Source: Candidatus Parcubacteria bacterium (GTDB lineage Bacteria; Patescibacteriota; Minisyncoccia; Minisyncoccales; JAGLUP01). From it: DNA of 64,000 nt. The position numbers and the translations under genes are program-made. The notes under the pieces are model-generated. The model was not told where the DNA came from. It searched no databases and saw nothing but the letters and a program-made list of their open reading frames with translations. The number at the start of each line of letters is the position of its first letter. The first letter of the stretch is position 1. The stretch spans positions 1-64,000 of the forward strand of contig JAGLUP010000005.1 of the NCBI GenBank assembly GCA_023134715.1, given 5' to 3'. Positions 1-8,772 of the stretch are shown in pieces.

Positions 1-346
1 GCTCTTCAATGACAGGCTCTTCAATAGTTTCAATTCTAATTTCCTGAAAAGGATCTAAAAAGTGTTTTTGAGAGGCCTGTTTAAATTTTTCTTGACGATT
101 CTGCCATTCCTCTAAAATTCCCTGATATTTTTCTTTATCAAGGCAAAGAACTTTTTTACTAACAGGGACTCCTGCTTCTTGAGATAAAGCAATATATTGA
201 TAAAATGAAAAACTACCTAAAATTAAAGCTAATAAAAGAAAGCTTAAAAAACTTAAAAAAGTATGCTTTACTAAAATTTCCGGCAATTCCTTTAAAAACT
301 TTTTCAATTTTGTAATATTTATTTTTCTAAAGATTTTATTTGGCAT
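1..346 (-). CDS. Membrane-anchored protein of the pilus operon, 3' end cut by the window
   Basis: The reading frame starts at the ATG whose complement is 344-346 and runs off the window edge, giving 115 codons. A basic N-terminus (MPNKIFRKINITKLKKF) precedes one hydrophobic segment at about residues 31-52, followed by a charged, extracytoplasmic-looking region. It overlaps the pilO stop codon by 11 bp, so it is the next gene of the pilus operon after pilM, pilN and pilO. That is where pilP sits in many bacteria, but I see no PilP motif in the visible part. Function inferred from position only. Confidence 0.7.
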   Translation of the reverse strand, partial: MPNKIFRKINITKLKKFLKELPEILVKHTFLSFLSFLLLALILGSFSFYQYIALSQEAGVPVSKKVLCLDKEKYQGILEEWQNRQEKFKQASQKHFLDPFQEIRIETIEEPVIEE

Positions 347-854
347 AAACTTTTATTGAAAGATTGGCTTTAACTTTATTTTCTACTTTCCGAACACTCA
401 AATTAGTAATTTCAATTAGATAAGGAGAATTTTCTATCTTTTGAATATACCTCAAAAAATCAGAAGAAGAACCGTCTAAAGTCATTTGGAAAATAAGAGA
501 CGGCCAAAAATCTGCCTCATTTTCCATAGAGGATACTGAAGATATTTTGATTAAAAGCCCGGAATCCTCAGCATTTTTTTCTAAAAATCTAATAAACTCC
601 AATGGGGCGTCAAAATCAATAAATAATTTATTAATTTTATCTGAATCTGTTCGGAAACTCTGATAATCCTGTTTAATTTCTTCAATATTTTCTGTTTTAA
701 CTTCCAATAAGGCCAAATTGTTTTTTATTTCGCTAAATTGTTCAGAGCTTTCTCTAATCTCGTCCTTTAAGGGAAGAATTACCAAAAACATCAATCCTAA
801 AATTACTACACCTATAATTCCCAATAATACAATTATATCTTTATTAAACTTCAT
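336..854 (-). CDS. pilO: Type IV pilus inner-membrane assembly protein PilO-like
   Basis: 172 residues with one N-terminal transmembrane segment (about 8-28), a short coiled-coil stretch (about 30-75) and a ferredoxin-like C-terminal domain, the layout of PilO. In known systems PilO pairs with PilN and links PilM to the outer parts of the machine. Sequence identity to model PilO is low, as usual for the family, so the call rests on length, topology and position. It overlaps pilN by 4 bp upstream and the truncated membrane gene downstream, which suggests translational coupling. Confidence 0.8.
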   Translation of the reverse strand: MKFNKDIIVLLGIIGVVILGLMFLVILPLKDEIRESSEQFSEIKNNLALLEVKTENIEEIKQDYQSFRTDSDKINKLFIDFDAPLEFIRFLEKNAEDSGLLIKISSVSSMENEADFWPSLIFQMTLDGSSSDFLRYIQKIENSPYLIEITNLSVRKVENKVKANLSIKVYAK

Positions 855-1411
855 TTTATTTTAAAACTTAAAGAAAAATTAATATCAATTGACTTAACCC
901 AATTGGAAGAAGGAAAAACAATATCTTTAAAATCATTTTCTTGTTTAAAATTATTTCTAAATTCAGATAAACTCTCCCGAGTCGGAGCATAACCAGAAAT
1001 ACTAATCTGCCAGCCATAACTCTCTTTTTCATTATCTTTATTATCATCTTTTTTATAAGAAAAACTATTAAGATAAGCTCCTGAAGGCAAAATTTGAGCA
1101 ATTTTTTCTATAATCTTTATAATATCAGCTTGTTTTTGATAAAAAAATTCTAATTTTAAAATACCCTCGTTATACCCGGTGATTTCTTTTTGAATTTCCT
1201 GCGCCCGAGAATCTTTAAATTGTCTTTCCTTTGCTTCATAAAGAATTTTTTGATAATCCATCTGGCCTTGAGTATAAAGCTTAATTGAAACTAAAATTAA
1301 AATTAAACAAATTAAAAACATTAAAATTAAAATACCGAAAATCATAATCATCTTCTTGATTCTTTTTTTTGAAAACTCTTGTTTTATTTCTGGCGGTAAT
1401 AAATTTATCAT
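851..1411 (-). CDS. pilN: Type IV pilus assembly protein PilN-like
   Basis: 186 residues. The N-terminus MINLLPPEIK is the conserved cytoplasmic PilN motif that in known systems inserts into a groove of PilM. A transmembrane helix (about 21-45), a coiled-coil region and a C-terminal periplasmic-type domain follow. It overlaps pilM by 4 bp (ATGA type) upstream and pilO by 4 bp downstream. The product should be a bitopic membrane protein of the alignment complex joining the motor to the pilus. Confidence 0.88.
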   Translation of the reverse strand: MINLLPPEIKQEFSKKRIKKMIMIFGILILMFLICLILILVSIKLYTQGQMDYQKILYEAKERQFKDSRAQEIQKEITGYNEGILKLEFFYQKQADIIKIIEKIAQILPSGAYLNSFSYKKDDNKDNEKESYGWQISISGYAPTRESLSEFRNNFKQENDFKDIVFPSSNWVKSIDINFSLSFKIK

Positions 1412-2502
1412 ATTTCTTTAACAGCTCGGAGGGCCAGTCCCAAGGCGGTCGTATATTTGAGCGATTCTCCTAAAAAAACTTTTGGTATTTCTTTTGAAGA
1501 CTCTGAAAGAATATTTATCCATGGATTCCCTGTTTCTACTGGAATTTTTAATTGAGAAAAAAGCTCATCGCAAAGCCCAGGAAGATTAGCGCCGCCTCCG
1601 CAAAGCAAAATTTTCTCTACTTTCTTGCCATTAGGAGCGATGTGTTCAGGAGCGGCATGGGTGCGATAATAATCAAGATAAAGCTTAATTTGTTCCCCTA
1701 AATCAGTAAGAATCGGGACAAGGGCTTCAAAAACTTGTTTTCCCTTCTTTGTCTTTCTGTCTTTCAAGCCATATTTCCATTTCACTTTTTCCGCTTGTTC
1801 TGAATCTATTTTCATGGCTCGAGAAATAATGTCTGTAAATTTTTGAGAGGAAATTAGAACAGAGGAAGTGAGACGCAAAGAATGGCCGGAAAAAATAATA
1901 AAACTTGTTCTTGTCGCCCCAATGTCAATTAAAAACAATGGAATAACTGTTAGCTCATCTTTTATTAACGCGCGGGAAATAGCTGATGACTCTACTTCCA
2001 AAATCTTTGGCTGAAGCCCGGCTTTCTTTAAAACATAAACATAGGGATCAACTATTTTTTTAGGAGAAGCCGCAATTAAAACTTCCAAGCGATCAAGATG
2101 ATTATGTAATAATTGTACTATCTGAAAATCTAAATAAACCTCTGTCAAGGACAAGGGAATATAATTTTCTGCTTCAAATAAAACCGCTTTTTTGAGTTCA
2201 TCCTTAGACATCTTCGGCATTTGAATTACCTGTAAAAACGCTTTTTCTTCCGGTAAAGAAGCAACCACATATCTTGAATTCAGTTTTTCTCCTTTAACTT
2301 TATTTAAAGCTTTTTTAATAATTTCCACCAAGGCCTCTTTATCTTGAATCTCTCCGTCTTTAATTATTCCCGGCTTAATCTCTGTCTCCCCAAAACAAGC
2401 CAAGCTTAAAACTCCTCTTCTTTTTTTGAGTTTAACAATCTTCACAGATAAATCAGAAATATCCATCCCAAAACCATTTGTTTTTAAAGATAAAAATTCC
2501 AT
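1408..2502 (-). CDS. pilM: Actin-like type IV pilus assembly ATPase PilM
   Basis: 364 residues, usual PilM length. The N-terminal GMDISDLSVKIVKL is the first phosphate-binding strand of the actin/FtsA fold. DIGATRTSFI (about residue 193) is the second phosphate loop and LLCGGGANLPG (about 300) the adenosine loop. PilM is a cytoplasmic ring or platform protein that binds the PilN tail. Nineteen bases separate it from the upstream prepilin gene, and it overlaps pilN by 4 bp. No sign of truncation. Confidence 0.92.
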   Translation of the reverse strand: MEFLSLKTNGFGMDISDLSVKIVKLKKRRGVLSLACFGETEIKPGIIKDGEIQDKEALVEIIKKALNKVKGEKLNSRYVVASLPEEKAFLQVIQMPKMSKDELKKAVLFEAENYIPLSLTEVYLDFQIVQLLHNHLDRLEVLIAASPKKIVDPYVYVLKKAGLQPKILEVESSAISRALIKDELTVIPLFLIDIGATRTSFIIFSGHSLRLTSSVLISSQKFTDIISRAMKIDSEQAEKVKWKYGLKDRKTKKGKQVFEALVPILTDLGEQIKLYLDYYRTHAAPEHIAPNGKKVEKILLCGGGANLPGLCDELFSQLKIPVETGNPWINILSESSKEIPKVFLGESLKYTTALGLALRAVKEI

Positions 2503-2521
2503 ATTATTTAATTATAACATA

Positions 2522-4123
2522 TTATTGGATTTCTTCCCAAGAAATCAATTCCAGTTCTTCTGAAACATAAGGCAAAAGAGGGGGAGGGTCGCGAGATAAT
2601 TTAGCGTCAAAATGACAATTCCACTCTCTAAACCCAGAAAATATATCATCCGGATTCGGGCTTGTAAGGTAGGTGACCTCTCCTCTAATATAGCTAACTA
2701 TTGTGCCGTAAGTTAATAACTTGTCTCTTATTCTTCTTTCTTCGGAGCCAGCCCAGCTCCAATATCCCCGCCTGCCGACATAACCGTTTTGCGCGACAAA
2801 AACTCCTCTCATAACTATTTCATCAGAATGGCCGGAATCCCAATCGCAATCAAGCGTTACTAAAATATTTTCCTCAGCAATCATAGCTAAACTGTCTGAA
2901 CCATCTAATGTGGAATAATCAAGATCTCCGACTATAAAAATACAAGGATCTATGGGAGGGTTAGTAAGATTAGCTGCGGCAACTGTAAATTTTCCTTTTA
3001 CTATACCCTCTATCCAAAGATTATCTTCAACATAAATAAGACCGCACTCGCATGGCAGTTCAACGCTTTGGGCAAGATTTGTCTCTGCTGTTATTTTCTC
3101 GTAAGAAGTAATCCAGTCTCTTTCTTTCATGTCATAAGCAGGCCAAATCCCTGAAACCTCTGTAACTTTTCTTATATCAAAAGTGCCGTCTCCGTTAAAT
3201 ATAATATGATAGCCCTTTTCTCCCGAAGCGCCATAATAACCCTTGCCGTCTGTCTTGGTCTGAGCCAAAACCTCTATCCCGTCTAAATCATTTGTGATTC
3301 CAGTAAAATCAAAGGGCGCAGCTGGAAAATTCCAAAGATCTTTTGGCGAACCTGCCCCGCAAACCCCGTTACAACGGCAATTCACGCCCTCTGCGTGACA
3401 GCCGTCTGGACAAAACGCTGAAGAACAGCCAAAACTGCTGTCGCAAAGCCAACCCTCGCCGCTATCTTTGTCGCTTTTAGATGAACTCACTAAAGAATTA
3501 TTAACAGCGTCCATTTTAAGCCCTAAGTTAGTATGAAATTTTCCAGAAGTTTTTTCTTCTTCCGCGCGCCAGACAGCTTCATGAATAATAGAACCAAATT
3601 CAGCAATAGAAGTGGAAGCGAATTTTGCCTCTATTTTTCTTTTTAAGTCAGGATATTTTTCCGTAAATCCAGTAGAATTCACATAAACACCTAATATCTG
3701 ACCGCATATTTTTTTCGCTTTTATTTTCAGAACAAATTTCCCTACTAATTCTCCCTGTGGATTATAATGCTCATGCTCATAACAGGGCTCTCCGTCACAA
3801 ACCCCGCAAACAATAAAATCTTCATCTCTACATTCGGGAGCATCTTGACCATACTCTATTTCTCCTATTTTACAGCACCAAGTATTGCCGTCTTGAACGT
3901 CAGGATTTTCCGCTTCAATATATTGGTTTAAACGCCATCTATAATAATTTGTCCCGGCTTCGGCAATATGCAAAGCATCGTTCCAAGACGCTTTTCTTAA
4001 AGATTCTCTTTGCTGCAGTAAAATAAAACCCAAAAGCCCGCCTAAAAGCAGTAAAAAAATAAACCCAAAAACAAGAGTTAAAGTAATTATAATACCTTTT
4101 TGGTTTTCTTTGCGTTTATTCAT
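2522..4123 (-). CDS. Large PilX-like pilus-tip protein, cysteine-rich
   Basis: 533 residues. The N-terminus has a short basic leader ending in KG, then a hydrophobic segment (about 10-35) with ALHIAEAGTNYY, the signature seen in PilX and related minor pilins. The body is long and unusually rich in cysteine (CCKIGE, CGVCDGEPC, CSSAFCPDGC and more), suggesting a disulfide-bonded domain outside the membrane. Typical PilX proteins are under 200 residues, so this is a strongly enlarged form. It overlaps the next prepilin gene by 4 bp. A surface or tip role is inferred. Confidence 0.75.
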   Translation of the reverse strand: MNKRKENQKGIIITLTLVFGFIFLLLLGGLLGFILLQQRESLRKASWNDALHIAEAGTNYYRWRLNQYIEAENPDVQDGNTWCCKIGEIEYGQDAPECRDEDFIVCGVCDGEPCYEHEHYNPQGELVGKFVLKIKAKKICGQILGVYVNSTGFTEKYPDLKRKIEAKFASTSIAEFGSIIHEAVWRAEEEKTSGKFHTNLGLKMDAVNNSLVSSSKSDKDSGEGWLCDSSFGCSSAFCPDGCHAEGVNCRCNGVCGAGSPKDLWNFPAAPFDFTGITNDLDGIEVLAQTKTDGKGYYGASGEKGYHIIFNGDGTFDIRKVTEVSGIWPAYDMKERDWITSYEKITAETNLAQSVELPCECGLIYVEDNLWIEGIVKGKFTVAAANLTNPPIDPCIFIVGDLDYSTLDGSDSLAMIAEENILVTLDCDWDSGHSDEIVMRGVFVAQNGYVGRRGYWSWAGSEERRIRDKLLTYGTIVSYIRGEVTYLTSPNPDDIFSGFREWNCHFDAKLSRDPPPLLPYVSEELELISWEEIQ

Positions 4124-4698
4124 AAATTTCTTATTTCAACATCTGATTCTAACTCAAAATCAGAAGGGGGACGATTAGGGTCAACATTAATAAGTAAAAA
4201 AAACCTCATCACCCGAGTATCCCTTCGTCTTGCCGGCGAAGGCAATTCTTCGCCATTAATGTCAAAATATTTAAAAATAGACGGCCCGTTTCTCACATAT
4301 TGAGACAAAATTGAAACTGCTTCATCGTCTGTTGAGGTTGAATAAGTGGCAATTCCTTCCACAACAACCGGCTCTATTATTCCTTTTTTAAAATCGCTTC
4401 CGTCTAAAAAATACCTCACTTTTTCAATAGCCAAATCTTTGTCAATATCAGAAAAAAAGCAAAATTCATTATTTCCAGCATTGTAAACAACATACGAACC
4501 ATCTTCAGCAGTTCTAGCTTCCCTGATTTCTTTCACCATTATTTCTACTCCTCTTTTTGCTTCCTCAATTGCCTGGGACTGCTGAAAACTATAACTCTGA
4601 ACGCGATAACCTCTTGTAATAAAACCAGTCAAAGCTCCCATGGTTATAGCAAAGACAAAAATAACAACTAATGTTTCAATAAGAGTGAAAGCTTTCAT
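4120..4698 (-). CDS. Type IV prepilin-like protein (PilW/PulJ type)
   Basis: 192 residues. The leader is only MKA, then FTLIETLVVIFVFAITMGALTG, the prepilin cleavage and helix motif with the conserved Glu at position +5. The following helix (QSQAIEEAKRGVEIMVKEIREA) and the mixed C-terminal part match PilW/PulJ minor pseudopilins. It needs processing by a prepilin peptidase, which is not seen in this window. It overlaps both neighbouring prepilin genes by 4 bp, so the three are probably made in fixed ratio as an initiation or tip complex. Confidence 0.85.
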   Translation of the reverse strand: MKAFTLIETLVVIFVFAITMGALTGFITRGYRVQSYSFQQSQAIEEAKRGVEIMVKEIREARTAEDGSYVVYNAGNNEFCFFSDIDKDLAIEKVRYFLDGSDFKKGIIEPVVVEGIATYSTSTDDEAVSILSQYVRNGPSIFKYFDINGEELPSPARRRDTRVMRFFLLINVDPNRPPSDFELESDVEIRNL

Positions 4699-7412
4699 AA
4701 TTTATTTAAATTCACTGTTTTTTCCGCGTGGCCGTTTGTAAACACACTGGTTGTTGACGTGGCATAACCATCAGCGCTAACCTCTAAATTATACCAATCT
4801 TTTTCCAAAGGAATAAAATATGCCTGACCATCCGCATTAGTCACCTTTTTTGAATCATATCCAACTTTAAAAACCCGAACTTCAGCTGAAAATAATGGCT
4901 TGCTGTCGCCAGCGTCTTGAACAGTTGCCAATAAAGTATTTTTCGCTTTCAGCCCTAACTTCACTTCCTGAACAACATCAGGAGCAAGATAAATAGACAT
5001 TGGAGAAGGCCAAGAAATCATCAAATCCAAATCCTGACCAAAAGATTTAAAATCAGAAAAAATATAAGAACCAAATTCCGCGTCATCAATCTCTAAAAAT
5101 CCATTAACATCTGTTTCATGGTCTTCTGAGTATTTGTAGATATTATTTAAAAAAGAATCTGTTCCAACAATGGCCGGCACGCCTGCCTGTTCTTCAAGCA
5201 AAAGGTGAAATTCTGTATTTGAAATCTCCACCCCAAAAGGATCAGGAGAAGAAGGAAAAACAGGAGAAAATTCTAAAGAATAATGAAAACCCGTATCCAC
5301 TATTCCTGAATCTCCAATATTATCTGTGCGGGTGGTTTTATTATCCATCCCTAAATTTGAAGCTGTATCTGAACCAGTGTTTAAACAAGGACTATCTTGA
5401 AGCTGCCCGGCTGAAATCTGGGAAAGTTCGAAAGAATCATCAATACCATTACTTCCCCCCCAAACATCATCTGGACCATCTGAATCAATTATTAAAGGAT
5501 CTAAACAAATAGAAGTAGTGGCGGCAGAAATTCCATCATAATTTGGATTATTTTGCCAAACATTGTTATAGGAATTATCTATATTAGGCGAATCAGAAAC
5601 CTTAATCCCTGCTAAGACGTTATTGATTACAATATTGTTTTTAATTTCATTATTATTAGAACCAAGTTCAATTAAAATTCCGTTTTCAGAATTCTGGAAA
5701 AAAGTATTGTTTAAAATAGTATTATTTACACAACTATCCGAAAGCGCAATTCCAGATTTTTGATTCGCGTAAACCAAATTTGAACTTATATTGTTAGCAT
5801 TAGAAATACTTTTTTCAAAAACAATACCCGAACCTTGATTGGAATAAGATTTATTATTGTAAAAATTCATAGAAGAAGCATGGTCAAAAACCTTAATTCC
5901 ATCTCCAGCATTTAAATAAACTATATTGTTCTTTATCTGACAATGATTATTGTTTGAATAAACAAAAATACCTCTTTCTCCATTTGAAAACACCTCATTA
6001 AATTCTAAAACTACATTTCCTGAACCCTTAAGTTTAATACCGTCAAATCCATTTTGATAAAGAGTATTTTTTATTAGCGAGGAAGAATCTGAACTATTAA
6101 GAAAAATTCCGTTAAGATTAGAATATAAAACATTATGGCTCAAAACTACATCTGAAGCGCTTTCAACATAAATCCCATCTCCTAAATTAGAGTAAATGGT
6201 ATTGTTTATTAATTCAATATTGCCTGTACTGGCGCCTTTAATGAAAACGCCGGAACTAGTCGCGTTGGTAATTTTAAATCCATAGATTTTAATATATTTT
6301 TCGTTTTCAATATAAAATCCATTAGATTCAGCTATAATTTTTACCACTCCCGCGTCTCCGGTATAAACTCCAGTTGTGTCAGCAATATAAACAATTTGAG
6401 CCGCAGAGGTTCCGGAACTTTGAGGACTCACTTCTTCGTTATAATCTCCAGCCCCGACAAAAAGCATATCTCCGGCAATTAATGTTTCAGCCGCTTTTTG
6501 AATAGTGAAAAAAGCTGCGTCTGGAGACAATCCGTCATTATCATTATCTCCAGATTTTCGAACATAATAAACATTACCTGCTTTTGCCTCCAAAACTTTT
6601 ATTGAAAACTTGCTCAATTTATCAATTTTAAAACTAACAGGCCATATCTGGCCCTCTAAAACTGAAGCGTGGGGCTTGGTCGGATTAGCAATGACCTTTC
6701 CTTGATAAACTTCATCTTTGCCATATGTTTGGTCAGAACTATAACCTGTTTTAGAAACTTTTATTCTATAACTGTCAATTTCCGGCGGTAAAACAAAATA
6801 ACTGTCTCCATCAGCTGGAGTTGAATCCTTGTGCAGGCCGAAATAAGAACTGCTCGCGTTTATGTTGTCCACCTCAATATAAACAAATTCCACTGGATTT
6901 CCATTTTCATGAGCCGCTGAAACCTTAATAATCCCTCCTTTCTCTCCGCACTCCTGATAACAATCTCCAGGCGCGACAATGCTGTTAAAAAAAATCTCGC
7001 CGCCAAAATGACCAACCCAGGAAACTTTAAAATTCACCTTCTTATAATCATTAACGCAATGTTGATAATCTTCAGGACAGCCAGGAGCGTTATCGCTTAC
7101 GCCTAATCCATCTCTTGGATCATCTATATAATCAACTCGCGCGGTTATAGTATATTCAACATTGCCTCGGGTAGTGGTTGCGACCCCTTTAATTTTTCCG
7201 TCTGGATATCCGGATATTACGCCAACATCTTCATAGGGTATATTTCGAACCTGCTCTATCTGCTGATTGCCAATAGCAACAGCAGTCACTCTTGCTTTTG
7301 ACTGCATAATAACTTTCAAAGATAGTTGATACGCTCCAAAAATCCCTATAAATATAATAAGCATTAGGGCAATGCCTACTAAAACCTCAACTAATGTAAA
7401 ACTTTTGTTCAT
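4695..7412 (-). CDS. Giant prepilin with beta-helix adhesin-like body
   Basis: 905 residues. The N-terminus MNKSFTLVEVLVGIALMLI is a PilV/PulI-type prepilin signal. A carboxypeptidase-regulatory-like beta-sandwich lies at about 155-260. From about 290 (YYVRKSGDNDNDGLSPDAAF) to about 610 there is a right-handed parallel beta-helix with many NNTIYSN and NNIVYLN turns. A second sandwich domain closes the protein (about 810-905). Ordinary minor pilins have about 150-200 residues, so this looks like a pilus-tip adhesin or carbohydrate-binding or cleaving module. It ends 3 bp before pilC in the operon order. Confidence 0.82.
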   Translation of the reverse strand: MNKSFTLVEVLVGIALMLIIFIGIFGAYQLSLKVIMQSKARVTAVAIGNQQIEQVRNIPYEDVGVISGYPDGKIKGVATTTRGNVEYTITARVDYIDDPRDGLGVSDNAPGCPEDYQHCVNDYKKVNFKVSWVGHFGGEIFFNSIVAPGDCYQECGEKGGIIKVSAAHENGNPVEFVYIEVDNINASSSYFGLHKDSTPADGDSYFVLPPEIDSYRIKVSKTGYSSDQTYGKDEVYQGKVIANPTKPHASVLEGQIWPVSFKIDKLSKFSIKVLEAKAGNVYYVRKSGDNDNDGLSPDAAFFTIQKAAETLIAGDMLFVGAGDYNEEVSPQSSGTSAAQIVYIADTTGVYTGDAGVVKIIAESNGFYIENEKYIKIYGFKITNATSSGVFIKGASTGNIELINNTIYSNLGDGIYVESASDVVLSHNVLYSNLNGIFLNSSDSSSLIKNTLYQNGFDGIKLKGSGNVVLEFNEVFSNGERGIFVYSNNNHCQIKNNIVYLNAGDGIKVFDHASSMNFYNNKSYSNQGSGIVFEKSISNANNISSNLVYANQKSGIALSDSCVNNTILNNTFFQNSENGILIELGSNNNEIKNNIVINNVLAGIKVSDSPNIDNSYNNVWQNNPNYDGISAATTSICLDPLIIDSDGPDDVWGGSNGIDDSFELSQISAGQLQDSPCLNTGSDTASNLGMDNKTTRTDNIGDSGIVDTGFHYSLEFSPVFPSSPDPFGVEISNTEFHLLLEEQAGVPAIVGTDSFLNNIYKYSEDHETDVNGFLEIDDAEFGSYIFSDFKSFGQDLDLMISWPSPMSIYLAPDVVQEVKLGLKAKNTLLATVQDAGDSKPLFSAEVRVFKVGYDSKKVTNADGQAYFIPLEKDWYNLEVSADGYATSTTSVFTNGHAEKTVNLNKL

Positions 7413-7415
7413 AAG

Positions 7416-8633
7416 CTACATACTGCCAACCATTGAATACATTGGCTGAATCATTGAAATAGCGAAAAAACCAACTGCGGCTCCGATAAGAAGCATTAAG
7501 AGCGGTTCAATAATTGAAGATAAATTCTCCGTCGTCTGGGTTACTTCTGCTTCATAAAAATCAGCCAGCTTAGATAAAATGTCTGACGTCTGTCCGGTTT
7601 CTTCTCCTACTTCAATCATTTGAATAACAGTAAATGGATAAATATTTTCATACGGCTTTAAAGCGTCTGAAAGTTTTCCTCCCTTTCGAACCTTTTCAGC
7701 GGCTTGGCTTATTGCTTCTTTAAAATAAATATTGCCCAACACCTGAGAAACAATTTCTAAAGAACGGACAATAGGCACTCCACTGCTGATTAAAGAACCA
7801 AGTGTCCGCGTGGTATAAGCAGAATTAATTTTTTTAATAATAGGCGAAATAACAGGAAGTTTTAAGAATAAACCGTCAAAAATTCTTTTACCTGGAGTAG
7901 TTTTCCTAACAGCCCTTAAAAGAAAAAACAAAAATAACACAATTAAAATAACTAAATACCATTTTTGAGATAAAAAATTTCCCAAAGCTATTACAAAACG
8001 AGTAGTAGCCGGAAGCTCAATGTTTAATTCAACGAAGGTTTTAGACAATTGCGGCACAACAACCACTAACATTAACGCGCCGATTCCAAGCATAGCGGAA
8101 ACAATTACGGCTGGATACATCATTGCTCCCAAAATCTTTGACTTAAGCTCATGTTCTCTCTCCATTTGAAGGGCAAGATTTTCCAAAACATTATCCATGG
8201 TGCCGGCTTCTTCCCCAACTTTTATCATACTCACGAAAAGTTCAGAAAAAATACCAGGATGCTTAGATAAAGAATCAGAAAAACTTTCTCCCTTGGTTAT
8301 ATCTTCTTTAACTTCTGCCAAGGAGTTTTTGAATCTTTTGCTCTTGGTTTGATAAATTAAGGTATCTACTGCCCTGGGTAATGGAATTCCCGCTCCAATC
8401 ATAACCTGCAAGTTCTTGGTAAAAAACATTTTGTCTTTTAAGGAAACTCCGAATATTGAACCCATAATATCAGAAGTCCAGCTATCTTTCTTTTTTGCCT
8501 CTGAATCAGCTGAAATCAAAATATATCCTTGTCTTCGAAGAGCAATAGCTAAATTGTGTTTATCTGGCGCCTCCATTGTCCCAGATTTCATCTCGCCTCT
8601 AAAAGATTTTGCTGTGTAAGAATACTGTGGCAT
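7416..8633 (-). CDS. pilC: Type IV pilus inner-membrane platform protein PilC
   Basis: 405 residues, standard length. Two tandem T2SSF domains (about 70-190 and 270-395) each carry the typical VGEEAGTMD or VGEETGQTS motif, with three membrane helices (about 170-190, 220-242 and 375-395). PilC is the polytopic platform on which the PilB motor acts. Transcribed with pilB, but separated from it by a 139-bp repeat-rich spacer. Confidence 0.95.
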   Translation of the reverse strand: MPQYSYTAKSFRGEMKSGTMEAPDKHNLAIALRRQGYILISADSEAKKKDSWTSDIMGSIFGVSLKDKMFFTKNLQVMIGAGIPLPRAVDTLIYQTKSKRFKNSLAEVKEDITKGESFSDSLSKHPGIFSELFVSMIKVGEEAGTMDNVLENLALQMEREHELKSKILGAMMYPAVIVSAMLGIGALMLVVVVPQLSKTFVELNIELPATTRFVIALGNFLSQKWYLVILIVLFLFFLLRAVRKTTPGKRIFDGLFLKLPVISPIIKKINSAYTTRTLGSLISSGVPIVRSLEIVSQVLGNIYFKEAISQAAEKVRKGGKLSDALKPYENIYPFTVIQMIEVGEETGQTSDILSKLADFYEAEVTQTTENLSSIIEPLLMLLIGAAVGFFAISMIQPMYSMVGSM

Positions 8634-8636
8634 TAA

Positions 8637-8752
8637 ATCAATTTCTAATTTCTAATTTCTAATTTCTATTAAATTTCTAATTCTTTAATTCTTTAATTGA
8701 AAATTGGGTCATTGAAAATTTAATGAAAATTGAAAATTGAAAATTGAAAATT
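8637..8752. repeat. Heptanucleotide tandem repeats between pilC and pilB
   Basis: The spacer holds AATTTCT four times in a row (8640-8667), looser copies after it, and GAAAATT four times in a row (8725-8752). Both have a 7-nt period. I see no gene or clear terminator in it. Confidence 0.85.
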
Positions 8753-8772
8753 ATAATCTTGGATTTAGAGCT

